Source: Clostridiales bacterium UBA1701
Lineage (GTDB): Bacteria > Bacillota > Clostridia > Oscillospirales > Oscillospiraceae
Direction of reading: 5' to 3'
NCBI GenBank assembly: GCA_002320035.1
Contig: DCJL01000029.1
Location: 1 to 44,721 of the forward strand
DNA length: 44,721 nucleotides
The notes beneath the pieces were generated by a model that was not told where the DNA came from, searched no databases, and was given only the letters and a program-made list of their open reading frames with translations. Each line of letters starts with the position of its first letter. The first letter of the stretch is position 1. Shown piece after piece: positions 24,403 to 31,330 of the stretch. Both the position numbers and the translations under genes were made by a program.

Positions 24403-25809
24403 TTATCCCAGAATGCCGGTGGTAGCCATGAGGGCAGTCCAAAGGGATGCAATTATAATATACCCCAGAGTAATGATAATGCCGGACCCCATCATATCCT
24501 TTATCTTCCAGTAGCCGCCGGAATAGGTTGTGAAGCAGGTTGGGTCGATGGGTACAAGAAGGAGCATGCTTGTGGACATGCAGACAGGGAGGCAGACCAC
24601 AATCGGATTCATGCCAAGCTCAATTGCAAGCGCACCCACAACAGGCAGGCACAGACCGGCAAGAGAAACACCCTGCGGCATGGGATAGTGCCCCACGGCC
24701 ATCATCAGGTTTATGACCAGCAGCAGCACCAGAACGCCCATTCCTGCAACCTTGCTCAGGAAGAGGTTTGAAAGAATGCCGCTGAGCCACTGGCCAGTGC
24801 CCAGATTCGCGACAACGGTGGCAAGCGCAGTAGCCGCGCCGCAGATAAGGAATGCAGACCAGTCTATCTTGGAACTGGCATCCTTCCAGTCAACCATGTC
24901 CATGCCGGGGAGAGACATTACAAATATACCGGTCCAGGCGGTCATGTACATATCGATACCGGTCTTTTTGGGAATGAACCACAGGATGACCATTATCGCA
25001 AAAACAATGGTAAACTTAAGCTCGCTGCCCTTGAGAGATCCAATATTCTTTCTGTCTTCTTTCAGGGAATCAAGGCCCTTGACCACATTGATTTCAGGTT
25101 TGTAAAGCACGCAGAGAATCAACCATGCGAGAACGGTGCTGGCGATAGCCACAGGGACGCCGACCACGGACCACTGAGCAAAGCTGATCTCAACGTCGCA
25201 GATGTTTTTCAGCATAGACATGGTGACTGCGTTCATGCCGCTGCCGGCCGGTGTACCGATGCCGCCAATGGCGGCGCCTACGGGAATCCCCAGCATGACG
25301 GCCTTACCGAACTTGGATTTTCCGGGCTCGCAGCCGTTCTGCTCAAGTATGGGCATGCAGAGTCCAAAGAACACAAGTGCCGTGGGAATATCCGCAAGGA
25401 ACATGGAAACAATGCAAGTGCCCAGCATAATCGCCAGCAGGACAGCTTTTGCCCTGTTTCCGAAAGCAGGCAGAACATACAGGGATATCCGCTTGCCAAG
25501 GCCCACCTTGGTAAATATCTGGCCGATAATCATGGCTGCCAGCAGGAAGAAGGGGCCGGTAGAGGCAAAGTTTGCCAGAATGGTGCCCTCTTTTTCAAAG
25601 CCTACCCATGCCCCGAAAAACAGGACAAATACAGATGTCACCGCCATAGGCACCGCTTCCGTGAGCCACAGCAGAACCGCTACAAACAGAACCAGGAATC
25701 CGTCCCAGCCCATCTGGTCAAGTCCGCTGGGAACAAAATTGCGCAGGATAAAGAAACCGCCGAAGATCAGGATAAGATATATCCATTTTTTGACCTTATC
25801 GTTTTTCAT
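24403..25809 (-). CDS. SLC13/DASS-type sodium:carboxylate symporter-like transporter
   Basis: A 468-residue protein with about twelve hydrophobic segments over its whole length. The arrangement fits the divalent anion:sodium symporter family: GWDGFLVLFVAVLLWLTEAVP near the start, the first substrate/sodium hairpin motif GGIGTPAGSGMNAV, and the second-half counterpart MSTSMLLLVPIDPTCFTTYS with GGYWKIKDM. Family members take up succinate, citrate, other dicarboxylates or sulfate. It is the first gene of the catabolic operon, so the imported anion is probably the pathway substrate. The ATG has AAGGAG twelve bases upstream. The actual substrate cannot be read from sequence. Confidence 0.85.
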   Translation of the reverse strand: MKNDKVKKWIYLILIFGGFFILRNFVPSGLDQMGWDGFLVLFVAVLLWLTEAVPMAVTSVFVLFFGAWVGFEKEGTILANFASTGPFFLLAAMIIGQIFTKVGLGKRISLYVLPAFGNRAKAVLLAIMLGTCIVSMFLADIPTALVFFGLCMPILEQNGCEPGKSKFGKAVMLGIPVGAAIGGIGTPAGSGMNAVTMSMLKNICDVEISFAQWSVVGVPVAIASTVLAWLILCVLYKPEINVVKGLDSLKEDRKNIGSLKGSELKFTIVFAIMVILWFIPKKTGIDMYMTAWTGIFVMSLPGMDMVDWKDASSKIDWSAFLICGAATALATVVANLGTGQWLSGILSNLFLSKVAGMGVLVLLLVINLMMAVGHYPMPQGVSLAGLCLPVVGALAIELGMNPIVVCLPVCMSTSMLLLVPIDPTCFTTYSGGYWKIKDMMGSGIIITLGYIIIASLWTALMATTGILG

Positions 25810-26117
25810 TTCCTAAAATCTCTCCTTTTCATATTTATTTTCCGCTTACTGCACAGCCGTATGCCATGCGCCGGGAGCCCCTGTCCTCCCGCTCTGGATA
25901 AACTATAACATACAAGGCGAAAGCTTTGTGGATGTGTTTCCTGCTTTTCATCTTCAAAACGGTGGAAACGCATTTATTTCACCACAGGGGCAATAAACGG
26001 CAAAAAACTGTCTAGATTAGACAGTTTTTTGAGAGAAATTTTGAGGAAATCTGCCAATATAACGAATCGCCTTTTACTTGCTTTCTCAACAAATTTGCCC
26101 GGCGAAGAATTATTGTT
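25810..26117. promoter_or_regulatory. Intergenic region upstream of the catabolic operon, with extended -10 promoter candidate
   Basis: This 308-base gap holds the terminator at 26002..26030. On the minus strand it also has TGTTATAGT at 25902-25910, an extended -10 box without a good -35, about 95 bases before the transporter ATG. A weak or activator-dependent promoter would fit regulation by the Lrp-type protein. No other feature is seen. Confidence 0.4.
26002..26030. terminator. Bidirectional intrinsic terminator between LpdD-like gene and catabolic operon
   Basis: Perfect 13-base arms AAAAAACTGTCTA and TAGACAGTTTTTT with a three-base centre. Both strands end in six T residues. On the minus strand it closes the LpdD-like gene and separates it from the transporter gene. 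Confidence 0.85.
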
Positions 26118-26507
26118 TCAGGATTCCGGCTTTTCTTCTTTCCGTTTCGGCATGCTATCACATTGGCACAGTTCTCTTTGAAGGGAGAAGAGCATGCGTT
26201 CCGTCTCTGCAACGATCTCCGCAATGTCGTCCTTCGAGACCCCATCATAATGAATGCCGCAGACTACGCACACCGTTGTATGAAGCTGCCGCGCCAGGGC
26301 TTTCGAAAAGCGGTCGCCTATCACATCATCTCTGTGCTCCGGCAGCAGCAGCTTTTTAAACTTCATTTCGCCCTTTTCGAACCAACAGGTGCTTATGCAG
26401 CCAATATGCGGTCTGCATCCCCCGCGTATTTCCACCAACAGGTCTCCCCCTTGCCATGCGGCGAGTAACTCTATACTGTGTCCCTGAAACTCTGATACAA
26501 TTTTCAT
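26118..26507 (-). CDS. LpdD-like protein (partner of UbiD-type decarboxylases)
   Basis: A 129-residue protein resembling LpdD of gallate decarboxylase systems, a domain associated with UbiD/prenyl-FMN enzymes and described as a prenylated-flavin chaperone-like fold. Matching features are VEIRGGCRPHIG (residues 25-36), HRDDVIGDRFSKALARQL (58-75) and VCGIHYDGVS (82-91). The start MKIVSEF at 26507 follows AAAGGGGATAAA, so the 12 extra upstream codons are rejected. The gene is flanked by hairpins on both sides and appears to be its own unit, although it lies between the second dehydratase-type operon and the UbiD operon. Its presence strengthens the view that a specialised UbiD system operates here. 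Confidence 0.75.
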   Translation of the reverse strand: MKIVSEFQGHSIELLAAWQGGDLLVEIRGGCRPHIGCISTCWFEKGEMKFKKLLLPEHRDDVIGDRFSKALARQLHTTVCVVCGIHYDGVSKDDIAEIVAETERMLFSLQRELCQCDSMPKRKEEKPES

Positions 26508-26597
26508 TTTATCCCCTTTTCCGCCGCAGCAGAATCCGCCCAAATAATATCAGGCTCTCCCGCCGTTTTTTATCCGGTTTTTTTCTGAGCAGTTAAA

Positions 26598-26646
26598 ACA
26601 CCCCATCTATCAGATAGTTTATCATACTGTCTGACAAATGGGGTGT
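26598..26646. terminator. Large hairpin with two operator-like palindromes
   Basis: Outer arms ACACCCCAT and ATGGGGTGT (nine bases, perfect) enclose CTATCAGATAG (26607-26617) and CTGTCTGACAA (26627-26637). These two are each palindromic and also similar to each other. On the minus strand the hairpin ends in GTTTTAAC and follows the second dehydratase-type operon, so it may terminate it. The inner palindromes could bind a regulator of the LpdD-like gene. Confidence 0.55.
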
Positions 26647-26668
26647 CTTTAAACTGCCGGAACTGTTT

Positions 26669-26851
26669 TTATATTCTTCTGTCTCTCACCTGAGCGTCGT
26701 AATGCTTGTTCAGGAAGGGCCTCACCACATAGTAGATGAGCTTGTTCTCCCCGTTGAACATGTAGAGGGCAAAGGTGGCCACAAAGGTGATGAAGCCTAT
26801 GAGCAGGGTCTTGCCCAGGATTTTAAAAAGGATTTTAAGGAATTTCTTCAC
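26669..26851 (-). CDS. Small single-pass membrane protein of the second dehydratase-type operon
   Basis: A 60-residue protein read from a GTG start at 26851. AAAGGCGG lies eight bases upstream and the start falls 19 bases after the alpha-subunit stop, whereas the longer open frame would run into the alpha gene. A Lys-rich N-terminus (VKKFLKILFKILGK) precedes one hydrophobic helix (about 14-32). The tail carries VVRPFLNKHYD at residues 42-52, shared almost exactly with the protein at 118..354. It lies at the same position, directly after the alpha subunit. Function unknown; a membrane tether or assembly partner for the dehydratase-type pair is the simplest inference. Confidence 0.8.
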   Translation of the reverse strand: MKKFLKILFKILGKTLLIGFITFVATFALYMFNGENKLIYYVVRPFLNKHYDAQVRDRRI

Positions 26852-26870
26852 TTTCGATACCGCCTTTCTG

Positions 26871-28478
26871 TTAGTACGCGCCGGAGTCGTCGAACTCCAC
26901 GATGGTGGGGTCGAGAGGCTTTTCGTTGAGAACAACGGACATATACTTGTTCACGCAGTTTCTCATATCCTGGCGGGAGACCGTGCGGCAGTCCTCAAGG
27001 TCATGCTCTATGAAGATGAAGTGGAAGCCCAGGTCGCGGGCCTGCTCCTCGAGCAGCGCGTGGACGCCCAGCATACCCTTGCAGGCAATATTGTCGTTGC
27101 AGAGAACCATGTCGCAGTTAAAGTTCCTGGCCCACTCCCAAATGGCGTTCACATTGTCCCAGCCACCCACGGCGTGGTGGCGCATAACGGCTTTTTCGGA
27201 GAAGAGCGCCAGATCCTTTATGGCCTGCTCGGGATCGTCGGTGCTTATCATGTTATGGCCCATGGTGGAGTCCATGTTCAGCACGATGTTAATGCCCCAG
27301 CAGTTCTGGGTCCAGGTGGGAAAGTCCGTATAATACACGGCGGAGGGCCCCCACAGGAAAGCCCGGTGGCGGGTCTTGCCATCGAAAGGCTGATACTTCT
27401 CTTCATAGGCCTTGCGGATTATCTGGATCACCTTTCTGTCATTCTTGGTGAAGTAGTGCTCCTGGCCGTTGACAGAGGCCCAGGAATAGAGCCGGTACAG
27501 GGTCTCGCTGATGCCGGTAAGGGGAGAATAGGGGGTCTTGAAATAGTCCCACTTCTCCAGCTCAATGGTGTTCTGTTCGTTCATCTCTTTGGCGTACTTG
27601 AAAAGCTCGTTCCAGTCGTACTTCACGCCGTATTCCTTCTCGATGAAGGCAATGGCGTCCTTCAGGACCTGGGTGGAGTAGGGATGGGCGCCGGGCTCGT
27701 TGTGAATCATGGCGAGGGTGGCCGGGAAGTCCGGCAGCTTTATACGACGGCGCTGGAACATGGAAGTGGCCTCGGAGGCGTTGCAGGGCATGTTGGTGGT
27801 TATGAAGCCGCGGCCGAAGATGGGGAACGCGTCGTCGATGGCGACGCCCGTCTCGGCGGCACAGCGGGAACAGACGTCCGCCGGGAGGCCGTAGGCCTCC
27901 GCTACGTCAATATAATAGGGGTCGAGATGCTGGTCAACGTCGCAGACGATAAATTCGGGCAGGGTCTGCAGCGGTACCGGCACCAAGTCCTTGAAGCCCT
28001 TGAGAAACAGGGGGGGCAAAACCTCGTCCATGGGGACGATCTTATCGGACAGCGGGCCGCCGCCCAGACGCTCATCATTTGCCAGGACCAGGGCGATCTT
28101 TTTGGTAAGGCTCTGAACGATAGCATGCATATTCATGTGGGCAATGCGGAGCTCATATCCTCGGTAGCCCTCGAACAGGCGGTCAATAAACATGAATGTG
28201 CCCAGATAGGAGCCCATCCAACGGTATTCCCAGAAGCCCTTCAAGCAGGCGATCGGCGCAGAGCCCACCATGGCAGCCATGGAGCCCAGATTCTTCAGCC
28301 ACTGGGTGTAGTCATAAAAGGTGTCCTTCACACCGCGCCATTCGCGCCATTTGGCAACGCCGGTCTTATCATAATAGCGGCTTCTCTGGCCGCCGACGCC
28401 GTTCTCGGCCTGCCATTTGGGGTCAAAGCGCTCCAGCTTTTTATCAATGGAAGCGATGAGCTTGTCGGTTATCTTCAT
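26871..28478 (-). CDS. 2-hydroxyacyl-CoA dehydratase-family alpha-type (HgdA-like) subunit, long form, second copy
   Basis: A 535-residue paralogue of the protein at 370..1980. Candidate cluster cysteines are C203, C206 (ADVCSRCAAETG) and C232 (NMPCNAS), with the late ACKGMLGVHAL and EDCRTVSRQDM motif. The N-terminal block WREWRGVKDT, the central QNCWGINIVLNMDS and the C-terminal EKPLDPTIVEFDDS match the first copy, so the long N-terminus is a shared family trait. In this copy the late motif reads FIEHDLEDCR, closer to classical dehydratases than the first copy's MPHALPDSR. The ATG follows the beta stop by one base, with GGGAGGCAAG upstream. Substrate unknown. Confidence 0.85.
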   Translation of the reverse strand: MKITDKLIASIDKKLERFDPKWQAENGVGGQRSRYYDKTGVAKWREWRGVKDTFYDYTQWLKNLGSMAAMVGSAPIACLKGFWEYRWMGSYLGTFMFIDRLFEGYRGYELRIAHMNMHAIVQSLTKKIALVLANDERLGGGPLSDKIVPMDEVLPPLFLKGFKDLVPVPLQTLPEFIVCDVDQHLDPYYIDVAEAYGLPADVCSRCAAETGVAIDDAFPIFGRGFITTNMPCNASEATSMFQRRRIKLPDFPATLAMIHNEPGAHPYSTQVLKDAIAFIEKEYGVKYDWNELFKYAKEMNEQNTIELEKWDYFKTPYSPLTGISETLYRLYSWASVNGQEHYFTKNDRKVIQIIRKAYEEKYQPFDGKTRHRAFLWGPSAVYYTDFPTWTQNCWGINIVLNMDSTMGHNMISTDDPEQAIKDLALFSEKAVMRHHAVGGWDNVNAIWEWARNFNCDMVLCNDNIACKGMLGVHALLEEQARDLGFHFIFIEHDLEDCRTVSRQDMRNCVNKYMSVVLNEKPLDPTIVEFDDSGAY

Positions 28479-28479
28479 T

Positions 28480-29667
28480 TCACTTGCCTCCCTGAATTTT
28501 TTTGATTTCCAGAGACTCAATAAAGGCCTGGAAACGGGTGCGCAGCTGGCCTACGGCGCCCAGGGCGTATTCCTTCTCTATTGTGCAGCAGGGGATGTTC
28601 AGCTCGTTGATGAAGATATTGGAGGCCAGGACCTTTTCATAGCTCCAGAACTCGCAGAACTTCATGTTCTCGTAGATCACGCCGTCGGCAGAAAACTCGT
28701 CCACCAGACGCTTTACCTCGCTGTGTCGCTGGTCTATCTTCATGCCGTCCATAAAGCGGGCACACTGGTTCCAATGAAGATAATGGCGGCAGATGGCGTC
28801 AAACGCCGTCTCGCCGGAGAGGATTTCTATCTGCTCCCGGCTGGGGAAGCTGCCGAAACAGTATCTGTCGGCCACGACCATGGCCCCGCAGCTCTCTATG
28901 AGCTTGGTAAACTCCGGATCATCCACCTCGGAGCCCACAAGGGCTACTCGCGCCCGGAAGGGGAATTTTTCCTCCGGCTCCCGGGTCTTCATCTCCTCCA
29001 GCGTCTCCTCCAGATAGGGCTTTATCAGATAGTGGGGGCAGACCTGGCTCACAAGCTGGATCACATGGAACTCATAACCGGTGATGGGGGGATTGGGCAA
29101 CTTGCGGTACTCGCCGATGGCGGTGATAATGCGGCTTATTTCGTTATGGTCATCGATGGCGGCGCGCATGGCAGTCTCGGACACATCCACGCCCATGCGG
29201 CGCTCCAGCTCATCCACCACCTTCAGCTTAAGCTGGGCCTTGTAATAGTCCAGATTGGTCTTGTCCCCTTTCATAGGGGGGTCAATCTGGGTGACAAAGA
29301 ATTTCTCGTTTTTCACGGGGTTAATGAGGAAGAAATGCTCCTCCATGCGCTCCATGGCGGCACAGTTTTCCGCGCCGAAAAGCGCCTCCAGGTAATTATA
29401 CCCTCCCTCTATGGCGCGCTCAAGGATGGAGCGGACATAGGGGCAGGTGCGGTTGGTCATGTAATAGCTGGCTACGTCCGTGGAAGTGCAGCGGGGCGCG
29501 CGGAGCCTGCTGGAAAAGCAGCCGGGGAGGTTCAAAAGCACCTCTGGTATGTAGTAGCAGTTATACCCCAGCGCGTGCTTTCCCTCGTTCACCGCCTTCG
29601 AAACAAGCTCGTTCTGAGCGTCCTGAAGCAGATTCTCGAAGTAAATCAGATGCTTTAGGTCTTTCAA
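28480..29667 (-). CDS. 2-hydroxyacyl-CoA dehydratase-family beta-type (HgdB-like) subunit, second copy
   Basis: A 395-residue HgdB/BcrC-type protein, roughly two-thirds identical by eye to the one at 1982..3193 in its first hundred residues. Candidate cluster cysteines C75 (RTCPYVRS), C102 (AENC) and C338 (KFCEFWSYE) are kept. The C-terminal GQLRTRFQAFIES is present. A TTG start at 29667 is preferred to the in-frame GTG three codons upstream. AGAGG lies eight bases before the TTG, and the resulting N-terminus KDLKHLIYFENLL aligns exactly with the paralogue, while the GTG would overlap the ribosome site. First gene of an operon with its own strong promoter. No activator gene follows, so an activator must come from elsewhere. 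Confidence 0.87.
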   Translation of the reverse strand: MKDLKHLIYFENLLQDAQNELVSKAVNEGKHALGYNCYYIPEVLLNLPGCFSSRLRAPRCTSTDVASYYMTNRTCPYVRSILERAIEGGYNYLEALFGAENCAAMERMEEHFFLINPVKNEKFFVTQIDPPMKGDKTNLDYYKAQLKLKVVDELERRMGVDVSETAMRAAIDDHNEISRIITAIGEYRKLPNPPITGYEFHVIQLVSQVCPHYLIKPYLEETLEEMKTREPEEKFPFRARVALVGSEVDDPEFTKLIESCGAMVVADRYCFGSFPSREQIEILSGETAFDAICRHYLHWNQCARFMDGMKIDQRHSEVKRLVDEFSADGVIYENMKFCEFWSYEKVLASNIFINELNIPCCTIEKEYALGAVGQLRTRFQAFIESLEIKKIQGGK

Positions 29668-29742
29668 GCAGTACACCTCTTTTTGTTAAATTCATATAAT
29701 AATCCCCCTGAGGGGCTATGCTCTGTTTGTCCATTTGCTAAA

Positions 29743-29771
29743 ATGTTATCACATCCTGGTCCCCCCGTCAA
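29743..29771 (-). promoter_or_regulatory. Promoter of the second dehydratase-type operon
   Basis: On the minus strand TTGACG and TAACAT are spaced by 17 bases, and a TGA before the -10 adds an extended -10 element. The leader of about 70 bases contains a short CCCCCTGAGGGG hairpin. Confidence 0.7.
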
Positions 29772-30046
29772 GGCGCTATCTTCCATACAGCGCAAAAAAA
29801 CCATTACTTTTTTCGCTTCCCTGTCGGCCAGCTTTTTCTGTCCTTACATATTGTTCTGTTTGTCTATTCATTCTTCTCTTTGCTGATTTCCGCCAAAGTT
29901 TCCAAATAAGGAAAATTAACCCTCGGTTCATTTTTATTCAAACTACGGTATTGCACCTTGGCAAGAAAAATGGTAAGCTATTATCAAGGACAGATGAATG
30001 GATTGTCAATAACACTTAAATATAAACAAAAAGGAGCGTGGTCAAC
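29772..30046. other. AT-rich intergenic region before the P-loop protein gene
   Basis: No gene is seen in this spacer. A possible plus-strand promoter is TTGCAC at 29951-29956 with TAAGCT after 17 bases, about 70 bases before the P-loop gene. Confidence 0.35.
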
Positions 30047-30460
30047 ATGGTTAAACTTATCATGGGACTGAAAGGGTCTGGAAAAACGAAGAAACTGGTG
30101 GAGCTTGTCCGCGCGGCGGTCAACGAGGGCAGCGGAGATGTGGTGTGCATTGAGAAAGAGCGCAAGCTCACCTATGACATCCCCTATCAGGCCCGCCTTA
30201 TTGACGCCGGTGCCTATGACGTGGGCAGCTATGAATTCCTTAAAGGAATTATCTGCGGCGTGCACGCAGGCAACTATGACATAACACACTTCTTTATTGA
30301 CAACTTTTATAAACTGGTGAACGACCCCAGCTCCGAGTCCCTGGTGGCTTTTATAGACTGGCTGGTCAAATTCGCGGAGGACGAGCGCATTGACTTTGTC
30401 ATCAGCGTCTCCTGCGACCCCGCCGCTGCTCCGGAAAGTGTGAAGCAGTATATAATTTAA
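30047..30460 (+). CDS. Small P-loop ATP-binding protein of unknown function
   Basis: A 137-residue protein with a clear Walker A motif at its start (IMGLKGSGKTKKLVELV) and a Walker B-like THFFIDNFYK near residue 85. A late segment IDFVISVSCDP resembles the end of small Rec-like or twitching ATPases, but I cannot assign a family function. The ATG at 30047 has AAGGAG ten bases upstream; the earlier in-frame GTG is only one base from that site and is rejected. It is monocistronic with a strong terminator. Similar short P-loop proteins occur widely in clostridia, and no partner is suggested by the neighbours. Confidence 0.8.
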   Translation: MVKLIMGLKGSGKTKKLVELVRAAVNEGSGDVVCIEKERKLTYDIPYQARLIDAGAYDVGSYEFLKGIICGVHAGNYDITHFFIDNFYKLVNDPSSESLVAFIDWLVKFAEDERIDFVISVSCDPAAAPESVKQYII

Positions 30461-30469
30461 ATCATATTA

Positions 30470-30500
30470 AACGCCCCCTCCGAAATTCGGAGGGGGCGTT
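30470..30500 (+). terminator. Hairpin terminator of the P-loop protein gene
   Basis: AACGCCCCCTCCGAA and its perfect complement form a 15-base dyad right after the stop codon. Only TTAT follows, so its strength rests on the very stable stem. Confidence 0.75.
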
Positions 30501-30543
30501 ATGCCGGCCGCGGGGTCAAATATCTGGCGGCTGGGCAATGGGT

Positions 30544-30786
30544 TCAGATGATCTCCTTGTACATGGCGGGGGCAGCAGCCTTGCTGGCGTTTTCGCTTAT
30601 CTCCGTGACCTCCACTTTCAGGTTCCGCTGGCCGAAAGCGATTTCTATCACATCCCCCACCTTTACCTGGTAGCTTGCCTTTACCTGCCTGCCGTTGACA
30701 GAGACTCTCTCCCCGCCGCAGGCCTCGTTTGCCACCGTCCTGCGCTTTATCAGGCGGGACACCTTAAGATATTTATCAAGCCTCAT
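30544..30786 (-). CDS. rqcP: S4-domain RNA-binding protein RqcP-like
   Basis: An 80-residue S4-domain protein. The start MRLDKYLKVSRLIKRRTVAN and the following GGERVSVNGRQVKASYQVKVGD are typical of the RqcP/YabO group. In Bacillus this protein assists RqcH in adding alanine tails to stalled peptides on 50S subunits. A GGAG site precedes the ATG. It lies 78 bases after HU with a terminator between them, so it may be expressed by read-through. The HU-RqcP order is a common Firmicute arrangement. Confidence 0.88.
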   Translation of the reverse strand: MRLDKYLKVSRLIKRRTVANEACGGERVSVNGRQVKASYQVKVGDVIEIAFGQRNLKVEVTEISENASKAAAPAMYKEII

Positions 30787-30819
30787 TTACTAACTCTCCA
30801 TCTTTTCGAAAATAAAAAC

Positions 30820-30845
30820 AGCTGTGCGCCATACGGCACACAGCT
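30820..30845 (-). terminator. Intrinsic terminator of the HU gene
   Basis: AGCTGTGTGCC...GGCGCACAGCT on the minus strand (one mismatch) is followed by GTTTTTATTTTC, about 20 bases after the HU stop. Confidence 0.8.
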
Positions 30846-30864
30846 ATTTTAACATCAAAGAGCC

Positions 30865-31140
30865 TTACTTTGCAACGGCGTCCTTGAGGGCCTTGCCGAC
30901 CTTGAAAGAGGCCACGCGGGAAGCGGGGATCTGGATCTCCTCTTTGGTCTTGGGATTACGGCCCACGCGGGCATTGCGCTCCTTGACCTCAAATGCGCCG
31001 AAGCCCACAAGCTGGACCTTGTCGCCGGCTACGAGAGCGTCGGTAATGGCATCAAAAGCTGCGTTTATGGCCTTCTCGCTGTCCTTCTTGGACAGACCGG
31101 CCTTTTCCGCCACAGCGGTAACGAGTTCTGCTTTATTCAT
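30865..31140 (-). CDS. hup: DNA-binding protein HU
   Basis: A 91-residue histone-like protein that bends DNA as a dimer. The start MNKAELVTAVAEKAGLSKKD and the DNA-binding arm GFGAFEVKERNARVGRNP with KEEIQIPASRVASFKVGK are textbook HU. TAGGAGGAATTTAC precedes the ATG with ideal spacing. The promoter at 31259..31287 gives a leader of about 110 bases with two hairpins, which is unusual for so small a gene. Confidence 0.97.
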   Translation of the reverse strand: MNKAELVTAVAEKAGLSKKDSEKAINAAFDAITDALVAGDKVQLVGFGAFEVKERNARVGRNPKTKEEIQIPASRVASFKVGKALKDAVAK

Positions 31141-31168
31141 GTAAATTCCTCCTATAAATTGCGGCGCT

Positions 31169-31246
31169 ATGCCATGTTATGATGAGTCTGCCCGAAAACA
31201 TGGCATAATACTCACCGGATTTTCGCCCAAACGAAAGGGGCGAAAA
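31169..31246 (-). promoter_or_regulatory. Structured leader of the HU mRNA
   Basis: Two dyads lie between the HU promoter and ribosome site. One has TATGCCATGTT-type arms (31168-31178 with 31197-31207, 11 bases perfect, 18-base loop). The other has TTTTCGCCC and GGGCGAAAA arms (31220-31228 and 31238-31246, nine bases). They could form consecutive RNA hairpins or protein sites. Confidence 0.5.
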
Positions 31247-31258
31247 CGCAACGCTGTA

Positions 31259-31287
31259 AATCTACCATATTTCGGCGCGTTAATCAA
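31259..31287 (-). promoter_or_regulatory. Promoter of the HU gene
   Basis: On the minus strand TTGATT and TAGATT are spaced by 17 bases, upstream of the structured leader. Confidence 0.55.
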
Positions 31288-31330
31288 GTATAATTTGCTG
31301 AAAACCCGCCTTTTCCGCGATTTTTTCCCT

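Noticed and set aside
26775..28505. A 576-codon open frame on the plus strand
   Set aside because: It is the antisense shadow of the second alpha gene, for the same reason. The recurrence in both paralogues follows from their shared codon bias, not from a coding function.
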